Source: Bacteroidota bacterium (lineage in GTDB: Bacteria > Bacteroidota > Bacteroidia > Chitinophagales > Chitinophagaceae). Taken from it: a stretch of 64,000 nucleotides of DNA. Below, in pieces: positions 50,580-58,563 of this stretch. The translations under genes and the position numbers were made by a program. The DNA lies in assembly GCA_018267615.1 (NCBI GenBank), contig JAFDYD010000036.1:66088-130087 (forward strand), in the 5' to 3' direction. The notes beneath the pieces were generated by a model. It was given only the letters and a program-made list of their open reading frames with translations. It did not search any database and was not told the origin of the DNA. Position 1 is the first letter of the stretch; every line of letters begins with the position of its first letter.

Positions 50580-50713
50580 TGAACCGTGATTGAAGGATTA
50601 CAGGATTATCATGAGGTTTGTAAATAACAATTTTATCTCCAGGCATGGCGCATTAATCACATTCTGGTTCGATAGACTTCATGTTAATCCTGTAATCCTT
50701 CAATCAAGGTTCA
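50580..50713. repeat. GAACC-family palindrome upstream of the attenuator
   Basis: Arms 50580-50615 (TGAACCGTGATTGAAGGATT and on) and 50677-50713 pair with three mismatches and one gap over about 36 bp. The phrase ATTGAAGGATT is shared with the copy at 60923-61064. It ends 39 bp before the -7 element of the Phe/Tyr leader. Confidence 0.85.
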
Positions 50714-50751
50714 CCCGTTAAAATTTTTTTTATAATTTCAAATAAGTCATT

Positions 50752-50759
50752 TATTTTTG
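50752..50759 (+). promoter_or_regulatory. Candidate -7 promoter element (TATTTTTG) of the Phe/Tyr operon
   Basis: An exact TAnnTTTG match ends 9 bp before the leader-peptide ATG at 50769. A -33 TTTG is not clear. It implies an mRNA that starts only a few bases before the leader peptide. Confidence 0.5.
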
Positions 50760-50768
50760 GTTTCCATT

Positions 50769-50861
50769 ATGATCAAAACAAAAGCATACCGTTATTTTTA
50801 CTTTTATTTTTATTTCTACTTTACAAGTGGACCGGGAATGCTTTTGTTAAGAAGTAAATAA
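50769..50861 (+). CDS. Phe/Tyr leader peptide of the attenuator (30 codons)
   Basis: ATG 50769 to TAA 50859-50861 encodes 30 residues whose core is RYFYFYFYFYF. It has six Tyr (residues 7, 9, 11, 13, 15, 17) and five Phe (10, 12, 14, 16, 18), so the ribosome meets the two codon types in strict alternation at 50793-50822. The remaining residues are MIKTKAYR before it and TSGPGMLLLRSK after it. Such runs of the product amino acids are the hallmark of leader peptides in attenuation. The downstream operon makes both amino acids. It is too short for usual gene finders. Amino acid content and position are seen; translation is inference. Confidence 0.88.
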   Translation: MIKTKAYRYFYFYFYFYFTSGPGMLLLRSK

Positions 50862-50915
50862 AAAAAAGAACGATTTAACAATAAGAGTCCCGGTCAAAAG
50901 CCGGGATTTTTTTTT
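50777..50915 (+). promoter_or_regulatory. Transcription attenuator: protector, antiterminator and terminator
   Basis: Three pairings can be read directly. (1) Protector: 50777-50787 (AACAAAAGCAT) with 50838-50848 (ATGCTTTTGTT), 11 bp, perfect. (2) Antiterminator: 50830-50837 (GACCGGGA) with 50888-50895 (TCCCGGTC), 8 bp, perfect. (3) Terminator: 50888-50893 with 50901-50906. The antiterminator strand touches the protector's right arm, and both antiterminator and terminator use 50888-50893, so they exclude one another. A ribosome stalled on the Tyr/Phe codons would cover the left protector arm, free GACCGGGA and block termination. A ribosome reaching the stop codon would favour the terminator. 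Confidence 0.85.
50888..50915 (+). terminator. Intrinsic terminator of the attenuator
   Basis: The stem TCCCGG/CCGGGA (50888-50893, 50901-50906) has a 7-nt loop and is followed by nine Ts (50907-50915). It ends 36 bp before the pheA start. Confidence 0.88.
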
Positions 50916-50951
50916 ACACCCCTAACACCTCAACTCAGGGCAGCGGGTAAA

Positions 50952-51851
50952 ATGCTTTTTATGAGCAAACAAAAAAATGAGATTTCTGTTTCAGCTACGT
51001 CATCGCAAGCCGATGGGAATGGGTTGAACGCCGTATCAATCCAAGGTTATGAAGGTAGCTTTCACCAGGTAGCCGTGCGGCAGTTTTTTGGGAAAGACAT
51101 GGGTATCATCCCATGCGCCACATTTCATGAAGTGATAAAGATTGCTTCCAATAAAAAGGAAAGTGCCGGCGGAGTGATGGCCATCGAAAACTCAATAGCC
51201 GGAAGTATTCTCGCTAATTATAATCTTCTTCAAAAAAGCAATCTTCGAATCGCGGGTGAAATTTACCTGCAGATCAGGCAAAATCTGATGGTCAATCCCG
51301 GGGTAACGCTGGAGGATATACGCGAAGTTCATTCGCATCCGATGGCAATCCAGCAATGCCTGGATTACCTGCATAAATACAATTGGAAATTGATCGAAAC
51401 AGAAGATACGGCCCTCAGCGCAAAACATATTCATCAGCATCACAGCAAACATGTTGCTGCCATTGCAAGCAAGCTTGCCGCAGATCTCTTTGACTTGCAC
51501 ATCATCGCGCCGAACATTCATACCATGAAAAATAATTATACAAGATTTCTGATTCTCAAAAGAGAAGAGGAGTATGGGAAGATAGAAAATGCAGATAAAG
51601 CTTCTGTGAATTTTCATACGGATCATTCAAGAGGAAGTCTTGCACGTGTATTGACAGCTATTGCCGATGGGGGAATCAACCTGAGTAAGCTGCAGTCATT
51701 TCCGATTCCTGGGAGCGACTGGAAATATTCTTTTCATGCAGATATGGAATTTGAAACAATCGACCAATTTAATGGAGTAATTGAACATATAAAACCAATA
51801 ACTGCCGGGTTGAAGATTTATGGAGTCTATAAAAAGGGTAGGACGGTATGA
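50952..51851 (+). CDS. pheA: Prephenate dehydratase
   Basis: The product (299 aa, or 296 from ATG 50961) converts prephenate to phenylpyruvate. The catalytic domain has IQGYEGSFHQVAVRQFF, GVMAIENSIAGSI, EVHSHPMAIQQCLDYL, and the TRF motif (NNYTRFLIL). A C-terminal ACT domain follows: GSLARVLTAIADGGINLSKLQSFPIPGSDWKYSF. In many enzymes the ACT signature is GAL...ESRP and binds Phe; here it reads GSL...QSFP. There is no fused chorismate mutase; that activity is fused to the DAHP synthase downstream. It is the first gene behind the attenuator. Confidence 0.94.
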   Translation: MLFMSKQKNEISVSATSSQADGNGLNAVSIQGYEGSFHQVAVRQFFGKDMGIIPCATFHEVIKIASNKKESAGGVMAIENSIAGSILANYNLLQKSNLRIAGEIYLQIRQNLMVNPGVTLEDIREVHSHPMAIQQCLDYLHKYNWKLIETEDTALSAKHIHQHHSKHVAAIASKLAADLFDLHIIAPNIHTMKNNYTRFLILKREEEYGKIENADKASVNFHTDHSRGSLARVLTAIADGGINLSKLQSFPIPGSDWKYSFHADMEFETIDQFNGVIEHIKPITAGLKIYGVYKKGRTV

Positions 51852-51865
51852 CGAATGAGATAAAA

Positions 51866-51902
51866 AGGTACAAGGTACAAGGCACAAGACGCAAGGCTCA
51901 AG
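51866..51902. repeat. Single arm of the GTACAAGG family inside the operon
   Basis: Four to five units (GGTACAAGGTACAAGG, GCACAAG, CGCAAGG) sit in the 58-bp gap between pheA and the aminotransferase gene. Unlike the other copies there is no complementary arm, so no strong hairpin would form here; a full hairpin could have stopped transcription of the operon. Confidence 0.8.
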
Positions 51903-51909
51903 AAAAAAA

Positions 51910-53079
51910 ATGACAATGAAAACATCATCAAGACTGGAAGGCATCGGTGAATATTATTTCTCTCAAAAATTGAGAGAGATCGATGAGCTAAATAAACAGG
52001 GAAAAAATATTATTAACCTGGGAATCGGAAGTCCTGATTTGCCGCCACATCCGGACGTGATTAAAGTGCTGCAGGATGAAAGTGCAAAACCTAACGTGCA
52101 TGCATACCAGAGTTACAAGGGATCACCTGTTTTGCGCAATGCTATTGCTCAATGGTATCAGCAGTGGTATGGGGTAACGTTGAATCCTGATACGGAAATT
52201 CTTCCCCTCATAGGATCGAAGGAGGGCATCATGCACATTTGCATGACTTACCTGGATCAGGGCGATACCGTGTTGGTGCCTAATCCCGGTTATCCAACCT
52301 ATAGAAGCGCTGCGAAACTGGCTGGAGGAAAAGTGATCGAATATAATTTGAAAGAGGAAAACAACTGGTTCCCGAGTTTTTCCGAACTCGAACAACTCGT
52401 TGCGAAGTTTCAACCCGTGTTGATGTTTGTAAATTATCCCCAGATGCCAACCGGGCAATTACCAACGGAACAGTTTTTCGAAGAGTTGGTTGCGTTTGCG
52501 AAAAAACACAGTATCCTGGTTGTGCACGATAATCCATACAGTTTTATTCTGAATGAAAAGCCGATGAGTCTGCTGCAAATAAAAGATGCAAAAGATTATG
52601 TGATTGAATTGAATTCTCTTAGCAAATCGCAGAATATGGCCGGATGGCGCATAGGCATGCTCGTTGGAGCGAAGGCGAGGATCGATGAAGTGTTGCGTTT
52701 CAAAAGCAATATGGATAGCGGTATGTTTTTACCGGTGCAACTAGCTGCGGCGAAAGCATTGGGTTTACCAAAGGAGTGGTATGACAGTGTAAATGCGGTC
52801 TATAAAAGAAGAAGAGCAAAAGTGCACGAGTTGCTGGACCTGTTGCATTGTGAGTTCAACAAAGACCAGGCGGGTATGTTTGTCTGGGCCTCGATTCCCA
52901 CAAAATATAAAACCGGTTTTGAAGTGAGCGATGAAGTTTTGTACAATGCCCATGTGTTTATTACGCCGGGTGGCATTTTTGGAAATGCCGGCGAAAAATA
53001 TATCCGTGTGAGTTTGTGTTGTACAGAAGAAAAAATACAGGAAAGCATAGAGAGAGTTAAAAAAATTTCGGGTAAATAA
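51910..53079 (+). CDS. PLP aminotransferase class I/II (Phe/Tyr step, inferred)
   Basis: The product (389 aa) is a fold-type I aminotransferase: NLGIGSPDLPPHPDV, GSKEGIMHICMTYLDQGDTVLVPNPGYPTY, VHDNPYSFIL, PLP lysine in LNSLSKSQNMAGWRIG and substrate arginine near YIRVSLC. Its place between pheA and tyrA suggests it aminates phenylpyruvate and 4-hydroxyphenylpyruvate. The motif usually written NPTG reads NYPQMPTG, with Met where the Asn that contacts PLP O3' is normal. This substitution is, as far as I recall, seen in related Bacteroidetes proteins. ATG 51910 and ATG 51916 are both possible starts. Confidence 0.87.
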   Translation: MTMKTSSRLEGIGEYYFSQKLREIDELNKQGKNIINLGIGSPDLPPHPDVIKVLQDESAKPNVHAYQSYKGSPVLRNAIAQWYQQWYGVTLNPDTEILPLIGSKEGIMHICMTYLDQGDTVLVPNPGYPTYRSAAKLAGGKVIEYNLKEENNWFPSFSELEQLVAKFQPVLMFVNYPQMPTGQLPTEQFFEELVAFAKKHSILVVHDNPYSFILNEKPMSLLQIKDAKDYVIELNSLSKSQNMAGWRIGMLVGAKARIDEVLRFKSNMDSGMFLPVQLAAAKALGLPKEWYDSVNAVYKRRRAKVHELLDLLHCEFNKDQAGMFVWASIPTKYKTGFEVSDEVLYNAHVFITPGGIFGNAGEKYIRVSLCCTEEKIQESIERVKKISGK

Positions 53080-53090
53080 AATCTGTTTCG

Positions 53091-53939
53091 ATGTTTGATA
53101 CGCTTACAATTGTTGGAGTGGGGCTGATCAGTGGCTCCTTTAGCCTTGCATTAAAAGACAAAGGGCTGGTTAAGCATGTGATCGGTGTGAGTCGCACGCA
53201 GGCCAGCATTGATAAAGCCCTTGAGTTGGGATTGATTGATGAGAGTCTGCCGATTGAAGATGCAGTCAAAAAAAGTGATTTGATATATATAGCCATTCCT
53301 GTGGATGTAACGGTACCGATTATGCGCAAAGTGATGGACCTCGTTAATGAAAAACAAATTGTTGCAGACGCAGGATCTACCAAGCAGGTTTTATGCGAGG
53401 CTTTAGCCAATCATCCCATGCGTCGGCGTTTTGTGGCTACCCATCCGATGTGGGGAACCGAATACAGTGGCCCGGAAGCTGCGGTCAAGGAATCTTTCGC
53501 CGGGAGAACCTGTGTGATTTGCGAGAGAGAAAAAAGTGACCCGGATGCCGTTCAAAAGATCGAGGAAGTATATCGCCAATTAGGAATGAATCTCGTGAAT
53601 ATGGACCCGGTGAGCCACGATGTGCACGCCGCATATGTGAGTCATATTTCTCATATCACTTCTTTCGCGCTTGCAAATACAGTTTTGGAAAAAGAAAAAG
53701 AGGGCGATGCGATTTTTGAATTGGCGGGTGGCGGTTTTGAAAGTACAGTGAGACTAGCCAAAAGTAGTCCGGCCATGTGGGCGCCGATATTTATGCAAAA
53801 CAAGGAAAATGTATTAGATGTTTTGAATGAACATATCAGCCAGTTGAGAAAATTCAAAAGTTCATTGGAGAAAGAGAATTATGAATATTTGGTTGAGTTG
53901 ATGGAGAATGCGAATAAGATCAGGAGGATCATTAAATGA
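53091..53939 (+). CDS. tyrA: Prephenate dehydrogenase
   Basis: The product (282 aa) oxidises prephenate to 4-hydroxyphenylpyruvate. The NAD-binding start is TIVGVGLISGSFSLALKDKG. IYIAIPVDVTVPIM and DAGSTKQVLCEAL follow, then ATHPMWGTEYSGPEAA with the catalytic histidine and the second half MDPVSHDVHAAYVSHISHI. There is no ACT or chorismate mutase domain. It starts 11 bp after the aminotransferase stop. With PheA and the DAHP synthase/mutase it completes both branches. Confidence 0.95.
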   Translation: MFDTLTIVGVGLISGSFSLALKDKGLVKHVIGVSRTQASIDKALELGLIDESLPIEDAVKKSDLIYIAIPVDVTVPIMRKVMDLVNEKQIVADAGSTKQVLCEALANHPMRRRFVATHPMWGTEYSGPEAAVKESFAGRTCVICEREKSDPDAVQKIEEVYRQLGMNLVNMDPVSHDVHAAYVSHISHITSFALANTVLEKEKEGDAIFELAGGGFESTVRLAKSSPAMWAPIFMQNKENVLDVLNEHISQLRKFKSSLEKENYEYLVELMENANKIRRIIK

Positions 53940-54056
53940 CCGGGTTTTTTAAGACGAATTTGATCAAGAATTTTTGGTTTAAAAACCGTCAGTCATCATT
54001 GGTAAACCGATGGCATGATAACAAAACTAAAACTCGTCCGTAAGCGTCAATAGTCG

Positions 54057-54064
54057 TACATTTG
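54057..54064 (+). promoter_or_regulatory. Candidate -7 promoter element (TACATTTG) before the helicase gene
   Basis: An exact TAnnTTTG match ends 19 bp before ATG 54084, in the 144-bp gap after tyrA. It suggests the helicase and later aro genes can be transcribed without passing the attenuator. Confidence 0.42.
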
Positions 54065-54083
54065 CGGCAAATTTTAAAGCGAT

Positions 54084-55760
54084 ATGGTCACATTTGAAGG
54101 GTTAGGATTGGATGAAAAGCTTCTTCGTGCGATTGATGCATTGGGATTCACCCAACCTACACCCATACAGGAAAAAGCGATTCCTGTTTTATTGAGCGGT
54201 ACTAAGGATTTGGTAGGACTTGCACAAACAGGCACGGGAAAAACGGCAGCATTCGGTTTGCCATTGCTGCAATTGCTAGATTCAGAAAAGAAGTTTCCGC
54301 AGGCACTGGTGGTTTGTCCAACAAGGGAGCTATGTCTCCAGATTGTGAGTGAAGTGGAGCTTTTTAAAAAATTTATGCCCAGCACCCATGTGGTGGCGGT
54401 GTATGGCGGCGCCTCCATTGGAATGCAGATCCGTGACTTGAAACGCGGAGTGCAGATCGTGGTTGCAACGCCGGGTAGATTGATCGATCTCATCGAACGC
54501 AAGGCAATTAATCTTGAAGAAATAAAGTATGTAGTGCTTGATGAGGCGGATGAAATGTTGAACATGGGATTCCAGGATGATATTGAATTTATCCTACAGA
54601 ATACACCAAAAAGAGAAGCGACTTGGTTATTTAGTGCGACAATGCCGGCAGAGATTCGGAGAGTAAGCAGGAAATACATGAAGCAACCCTTTGAAATCAC
54701 CATCGGTAAGATGAATGCCGCAAACAAGAATATCGATCATCAATATTTTGTTACGGCTGCACATCACCGGTATGATACTTTAAAAAGGATTATCGATTTT
54801 AACCCGGGCCTCTATGGAATCATTTTTACACGTACCAAGGCCGATGCACAGAATATTGCGGAAAGGCTCACAAGAGAAGGATATGATATCGACGCATTGC
54901 ATGGCGATCTGACGCAACAACAACGTGATAAAGTGATGGGCGAATTCAGGGAAAAAACTTTGCAACTGCTGATCGCGACAGACGTTGCAGCGAGAGGCAT
55001 CGATGTACAAGGCATTACGCATGTAATCAATTATGAATTGCCTGATGACGTGGAAGTATATACGCATCGTAGTGGAAGAACCGGCAGAGCGGGTAACACC
55101 GGCATTTGTTTGTCGATTATACATAGCCGTGAGATCGGGAAATTGAAGCAGATAGAAAGAATGGTGCAATCACCCTTTCACAAATTGGAAATACCGAGCG
55201 GAAAAGATGTCTGTCGTAAACAGTTCTTTCATTTTATGGATAAATTGTTAGAAGCGGATATCAGTCACGGTGATTATGAAACCTATGTTCCGATGCTCGC
55301 GGAAAAATTTGAGAATGTTTCGAAAGAAGAGGTGTTGAAAAGAATGGCGGCGATGGAGTTCAATCGCTTTTTGAAATATTATGAAAATGCAGAAGACCTG
55401 AATGTACGCGAACGCACACGTGACTATAAGGAAAAAGCAACTGGAAGAAGTTTTTCAGGTGAACGAAGAGAGATCGAAAGGAGAAGAGATACAAGAGGAA
55501 GGGAATTCAGTGGCAACGGCGATTATTTGAAATTGTTTGTAAACCTCGGTACCAAAGATGGTTTTTACAAAGCAAGTTTTTTGCAATTCATCCTCGATAT
55601 GAGTGATCTTAGAAAAGATGTGTTAGGAAGAATTGATATGAAAGAGATGAATAGCTGGATTGAAATTGACAGGAGTTCGGCGCAACAAATGATAAAATCT
55701 ATAGACGGGAAAAATTATAAAGGAAGAAGGATACGGATGAATGAAGCGAATAGCAGGTAA
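54084..55760 (+). CDS. DEAD-box RNA helicase with C-terminal DbpA-type RNA-binding domain
   Basis: The product (558 aa) unwinds RNA. It has the Q motif FTQPTPIQEKAIP, motif I AQTGTGKT, PTRELC, motif II DEAD, SAT, and motif VI HRSGRTGRAG. After a charged linker (about residues 445-480, with RERTRDYKEKATGRSFSGER) comes a DbpA-like RRM: YLKLFVNLGTKDGFYKASFL, DLRKDVLGRIDMKEMNSWIEI and GKNYKGRRIRMNE. DbpA domains bind 23S rRNA hairpin 92 or similar. A ribosome-assembly or cold-response role is inferred. Its place between tyrA and the DAHP synthase gene is not required for amino acid synthesis and may reflect an insertion. Confidence 0.94.
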   Translation: MVTFEGLGLDEKLLRAIDALGFTQPTPIQEKAIPVLLSGTKDLVGLAQTGTGKTAAFGLPLLQLLDSEKKFPQALVVCPTRELCLQIVSEVELFKKFMPSTHVVAVYGGASIGMQIRDLKRGVQIVVATPGRLIDLIERKAINLEEIKYVVLDEADEMLNMGFQDDIEFILQNTPKREATWLFSATMPAEIRRVSRKYMKQPFEITIGKMNAANKNIDHQYFVTAAHHRYDTLKRIIDFNPGLYGIIFTRTKADAQNIAERLTREGYDIDALHGDLTQQQRDKVMGEFREKTLQLLIATDVAARGIDVQGITHVINYELPDDVEVYTHRSGRTGRAGNTGICLSIIHSREIGKLKQIERMVQSPFHKLEIPSGKDVCRKQFFHFMDKLLEADISHGDYETYVPMLAEKFENVSKEEVLKRMAAMEFNRFLKYYENAEDLNVRERTRDYKEKATGRSFSGERREIERRRDTRGREFSGNGDYLKLFVNLGTKDGFYKASFLQFILDMSDLRKDVLGRIDMKEMNSWIEIDRSSAQQMIKSIDGKNYKGRRIRMNEANSR

Positions 55761-55790
55761 TGTGCGAATTGTCGGGACCGGGATTCACAG

Positions 55791-55848
55791 GATTATTGGG
55801 ATTGATGAGATGATCATTTTCCCAAAAATCTCATTCATCCCAATAATC
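55791..55848. repeat. GAACC-related palindrome inside the aro cluster
   Basis: GATTATTGGGATTGATGAGA at 55791-55810 pairs with TCTCATTCATCCCAATAATC at 55829-55848, with two mismatches. The outer flank GACCGGGATTCACAG has the GAACC-family sound but no matching partner except a partial ATAGTTC. It lies between the helicase and the DAHP synthase genes. Confidence 0.7.
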
Positions 55849-55878
55849 ATAGTTCAGAAATTTTAAAATGGTATTTAT

Positions 55879-56967
55879 ATGGAATCAACACAAGTTGTCA
55901 ACAAGGAACTGGTATTAGAAAAATGGAATAAACGCCCATTGATTATATCAGGTCCATGTAGTGCGGAGACTGAGGAGCAGGTGGTAGAAACTGCAGTTCG
56001 GTTACACAAGACCGGTAAAGTGGATATCATGCGTGCAGGGATTTGGAAGCCGCGTACGCGTCCGGGAAGTTTCGAAGGTATTGGAACCAAAGGTTTACCC
56101 TGGCTGCAACAAGCAAAAAAACTAACCGGCATTCCTATCGCCATCGAGGTAGCTACTGCTAAGCAGGTAGAAGATGCACTTCATTTTGATATCGATGTAT
56201 TATGGATCGGAGCTCGTACAACGGTGAATCCTTTCAGCGTACAGGAAGTTGCTGATGCATTGCGCGGCGCCGACGTTCCAGTATTGATAAAGAATCCAAT
56301 CAATCCTGATCTTGAATTGTGGATCGGTGCTGTTGAGCGTGTAGCCAAGGCCGGTATAAAAAATATTGGATTGATTCATCGTGGTTTCAGCTCTTATGGA
56401 AATACTGAATACCGCAATGCCCCTATGTGGCACCTTGCAATCGAAATGAAACGCCGCCACCCGGGTATGCTTTTCATCAATGACCCTTCACATATTTGCG
56501 GACGTCGTGATATTCTACAAGACGTGGCACAAAAAGCAATTGACCTTGATTTTGACGGATTGATTATCGAAAGTCATATCGATCCGGATAAGGCATGGAG
56601 TGATGCGAAACAGCAGATCACACCTGAACGCCTGGGAGAAATGTTGGATTCAATCCGTTGGAGAAGAGAGGATGTTGCTTCTGAAGAATTTCATGCAGCA
56701 TTGGAAAAACTTCGTCAGCAAATCAATCAGCTCGACGATGAATTGATGCAAATATTGGGACAGCGCATGAAAATATCCGAGAAGATCGGTCAATACAAAA
56801 AAGACAACGATATTACGATTCTGCAAACCAACAGGTGGAACAATATCCTCGAAAGAGCATTCAGAAAAGGTGACCAGCTGGGATTGTCGAAAGAATTCAT
56901 CACAAAATATTTTGATGCAGTTCATATGGAAAGTATCAATCATCAGAATAAGATTATGAATTCGTAG
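55879..56967 (+). CDS. Bifunctional DAHP synthase / chorismate mutase
   Basis: The product (362 aa) opens and branches the pathway: it condenses phosphoenolpyruvate with erythrose-4-phosphate and also turns chorismate into prephenate. Residues 1 to about 265 are a KDSA-like DAHP synthase (SGPCSAETEEQVVE, GIWKPRTRPGSFEGIGTKGL, WIGARTTVNPF, FINDPSHICGRRD, LIIESHIDPDKAWSDAKQQITPE). From about 270 to the end is an AroQ-type chorismate mutase (LRQQINQLDDELMQILGQRM, ISEKIGQYKKDNDI). This fusion is the usual chorismate mutase in Bacteroidetes and makes the mutase domain absent from PheA and TyrA here. The fused mutase may regulate the synthase. Confidence 0.96.
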   Translation: MESTQVVNKELVLEKWNKRPLIISGPCSAETEEQVVETAVRLHKTGKVDIMRAGIWKPRTRPGSFEGIGTKGLPWLQQAKKLTGIPIAIEVATAKQVEDALHFDIDVLWIGARTTVNPFSVQEVADALRGADVPVLIKNPINPDLELWIGAVERVAKAGIKNIGLIHRGFSSYGNTEYRNAPMWHLAIEMKRRHPGMLFINDPSHICGRRDILQDVAQKAIDLDFDGLIIESHIDPDKAWSDAKQQITPERLGEMLDSIRWRREDVASEEFHAALEKLRQQINQLDDELMQILGQRMKISEKIGQYKKDNDITILQTNRWNNILERAFRKGDQLGLSKEFITKYFDAVHMESINHQNKIMNS

Positions 56968-56975
56968 GTAACGAT

Positions 56976-57047
56976 TGTAGATTTTGAGATTTGAGGATTT
57001 TGAGATTTCTAAATACATTCAGAAATCTCAAAATCCCTAAATCTACA
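56976..57047. repeat. Palindrome directly upstream of the RAYT gene
   Basis: Arms TGTAGATTT...GGATTTTGAGATTTCT (56976-57010) and AGAAATCTCAAAATCC...TGTAGATTT reversed (57021-57047) pair; the inner 16 bp are perfect and the left arm carries one extra repeat unit. The right arm AAATCTCAAAATCCCTAAATC closely resembles 11046-11112. It ends 25 bp before the RAYT-like ATG. Confidence 0.8.
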
Positions 57048-57072
57048 AGGTCAGAAAATCAGTAATCAGGCA

Positions 57073-57504
57073 ATGAGTGACCGCAGAAAGATTTATCTCT
57101 TCGTGCATGTTATCTGGATCGTGCATCAGCAACAGAAGCTGCTCGTAAAGCCAGTGCGGACAATATTATTCGCGGATATTCGGAAGAGAGCAGAGGAAAG
57201 AGGCATCAAAATTTTGGCAGTGAACGGAGTGGAAGATCATATGCATTGTATTTTGCAATTGCATCCTGCGCAGAATCTTTTGCAGGTGGCCAAATCCATC
57301 AAAACGGAGTCTTCTCAATGGCTCAATGAAAATAAATTATTGTCAACTGCTTTTGAATGGGAAGAGGAATATGCCGCATATTCGGTAAGTCCCAGTGCGG
57401 TAAACCAGGTGATAGATTATATAAACAAGCAGGAAGATCATCATAAAACAAAGACGCTGGAAAAAGAATTGGAAGTTTTTGAAAAATTGAATTTGCCGGG
57501 TTAA
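57073..57504 (+). mobile_element. REP-associated tyrosine transposase-like protein (Y1, RAYT)
   Basis: The product (143 aa) has the HUH nuclease pattern of IS200-family transposases: strand YLFVHVIWIVHQQ, the metal-binding His pair in DHMHCILQLHP, and a helix with the probable catalytic Tyr in VNQVIDYINKQEDHHK. The short length and single copy fit the RAYT branch that recognises palindromic repeats, not a full insertion sequence. There are no ISs, no second ORF and no clear terminal repeats; a palindrome lies upstream and aroB starts 11 bp after its stop. It is probably co-transcribed with aroB. Function in repeat movement is inference. Confidence 0.85.
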
Positions 57505-57514
57505 TCGAAGAATC

Positions 57515-58546
57515 ATGCAGAAAAAAACATATCGTTTTTCGTCCAAGAAAGTTGCCTATTATTTCGATGCTAATTTTGCATACCTGGAAAAATTAGTCGA
57601 TAAAAGTCGATCGGTGATTATTACCGACGAAAATCTTTTTGCGTCGAATCAGTTAAAATTTTCCGGTTGGAAAACAATTGTGATCAAAGCCGGAGAGCAA
57701 TTTAAAGTGCAGGCAACGGTCGATGAAATAATCAATAAACTCATCCAGATTGAAACTGATAGAAAATCTTTTTTAATTGGCGTGGGCGGCGGTGTGGTAA
57801 CGGATATCACCGGATATGTTGCATCGGTCTATATGCGGGGCATTCGTTTTGGTTTTGTTCCTTCTTCGATCCTTGGTATGGTTGATGCTTCAGTAGGAGG
57901 AAAGAATGGAATCGATGTCGGCGTTTACAAAAATCTTGTTGGAGTTATCAATCAACCGGAATTTTTATTGTATGATATTTCTCTGTTGAAATCTCTACCC
58001 GAGGACGAATGGGTAAATGGCTTTGCAGAAATTATCAAGCATGCTTGTATCCTCGATTCAAAGATGTTTGATGAATTGAAGAAAAGGAAACTCTCTTATT
58101 ATAGGAATAATAAGGCTGCTCTTTCAAAACTTATCAAGCGGAATGTGATGATCAAATCGTCTGTTGTACAAAAAGATGAATTTGAAAATGGAGATAGAAG
58201 ATTGCTGAATTTTGGTCACACTGTGGGACACGCCATCGAAAATGTTTATTCGCTTCCTCATGGCAGAGCAATCTCTATCGGGATGGTGATTGCGTGTATT
58301 GTTTCTGAAGAGTTGGGGAAATTCAAGGGTACTAAGCGCGTAGTTGATTTGTTGACTCGATACCAGTTGCCCGTAAAAACTGAAATGGATAGCAGAAAGA
58401 TCGTTGAGATATTAAAGATGGACAAGAAGAAAGTTCATCAATCGATCAAGTATGTTATGTTAAATAAAATTGGGAAAGGCGTTGTACAGACTATTCCTGT
58501 TGATCTGCTGGAAAAAATGCTGCATTCAATTGCGGGTGCACGTTAG
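57515..58546 (+). CDS. aroB: 3-dehydroquinate synthase
   Basis: The product (343 aa) cyclises DAHP to 3-dehydroquinate with NAD and a metal ion. Motifs: IGVGGGVVTDITGYVASVYMRG, FVPSSILGMVDASVGGKNGID, NGFAEIIKHACILD, LLNFGHTVGHAIENVYSLPHGRAISIGMVIA (metal His residues). It begins 11 bp after the RAYT stop, so it is translated with it or from an internal promoter. Length is slightly shorter than in E. coli. Confidence 0.95.
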   Translation: MQKKTYRFSSKKVAYYFDANFAYLEKLVDKSRSVIITDENLFASNQLKFSGWKTIVIKAGEQFKVQATVDEIINKLIQIETDRKSFLIGVGGGVVTDITGYVASVYMRGIRFGFVPSSILGMVDASVGGKNGIDVGVYKNLVGVINQPEFLLYDISLLKSLPEDEWVNGFAEIIKHACILDSKMFDELKKRKLSYYRNNKAALSKLIKRNVMIKSSVVQKDEFENGDRRLLNFGHTVGHAIENVYSLPHGRAISIGMVIACIVSEELGKFKGTKRVVDLLTRYQLPVKTEMDSRKIVEILKMDKKKVHQSIKYVMLNKIGKGVVQTIPVDLLEKMLHSIAGAR

Positions 58547-58563
58547 TAAAATACTTGTTTGTT

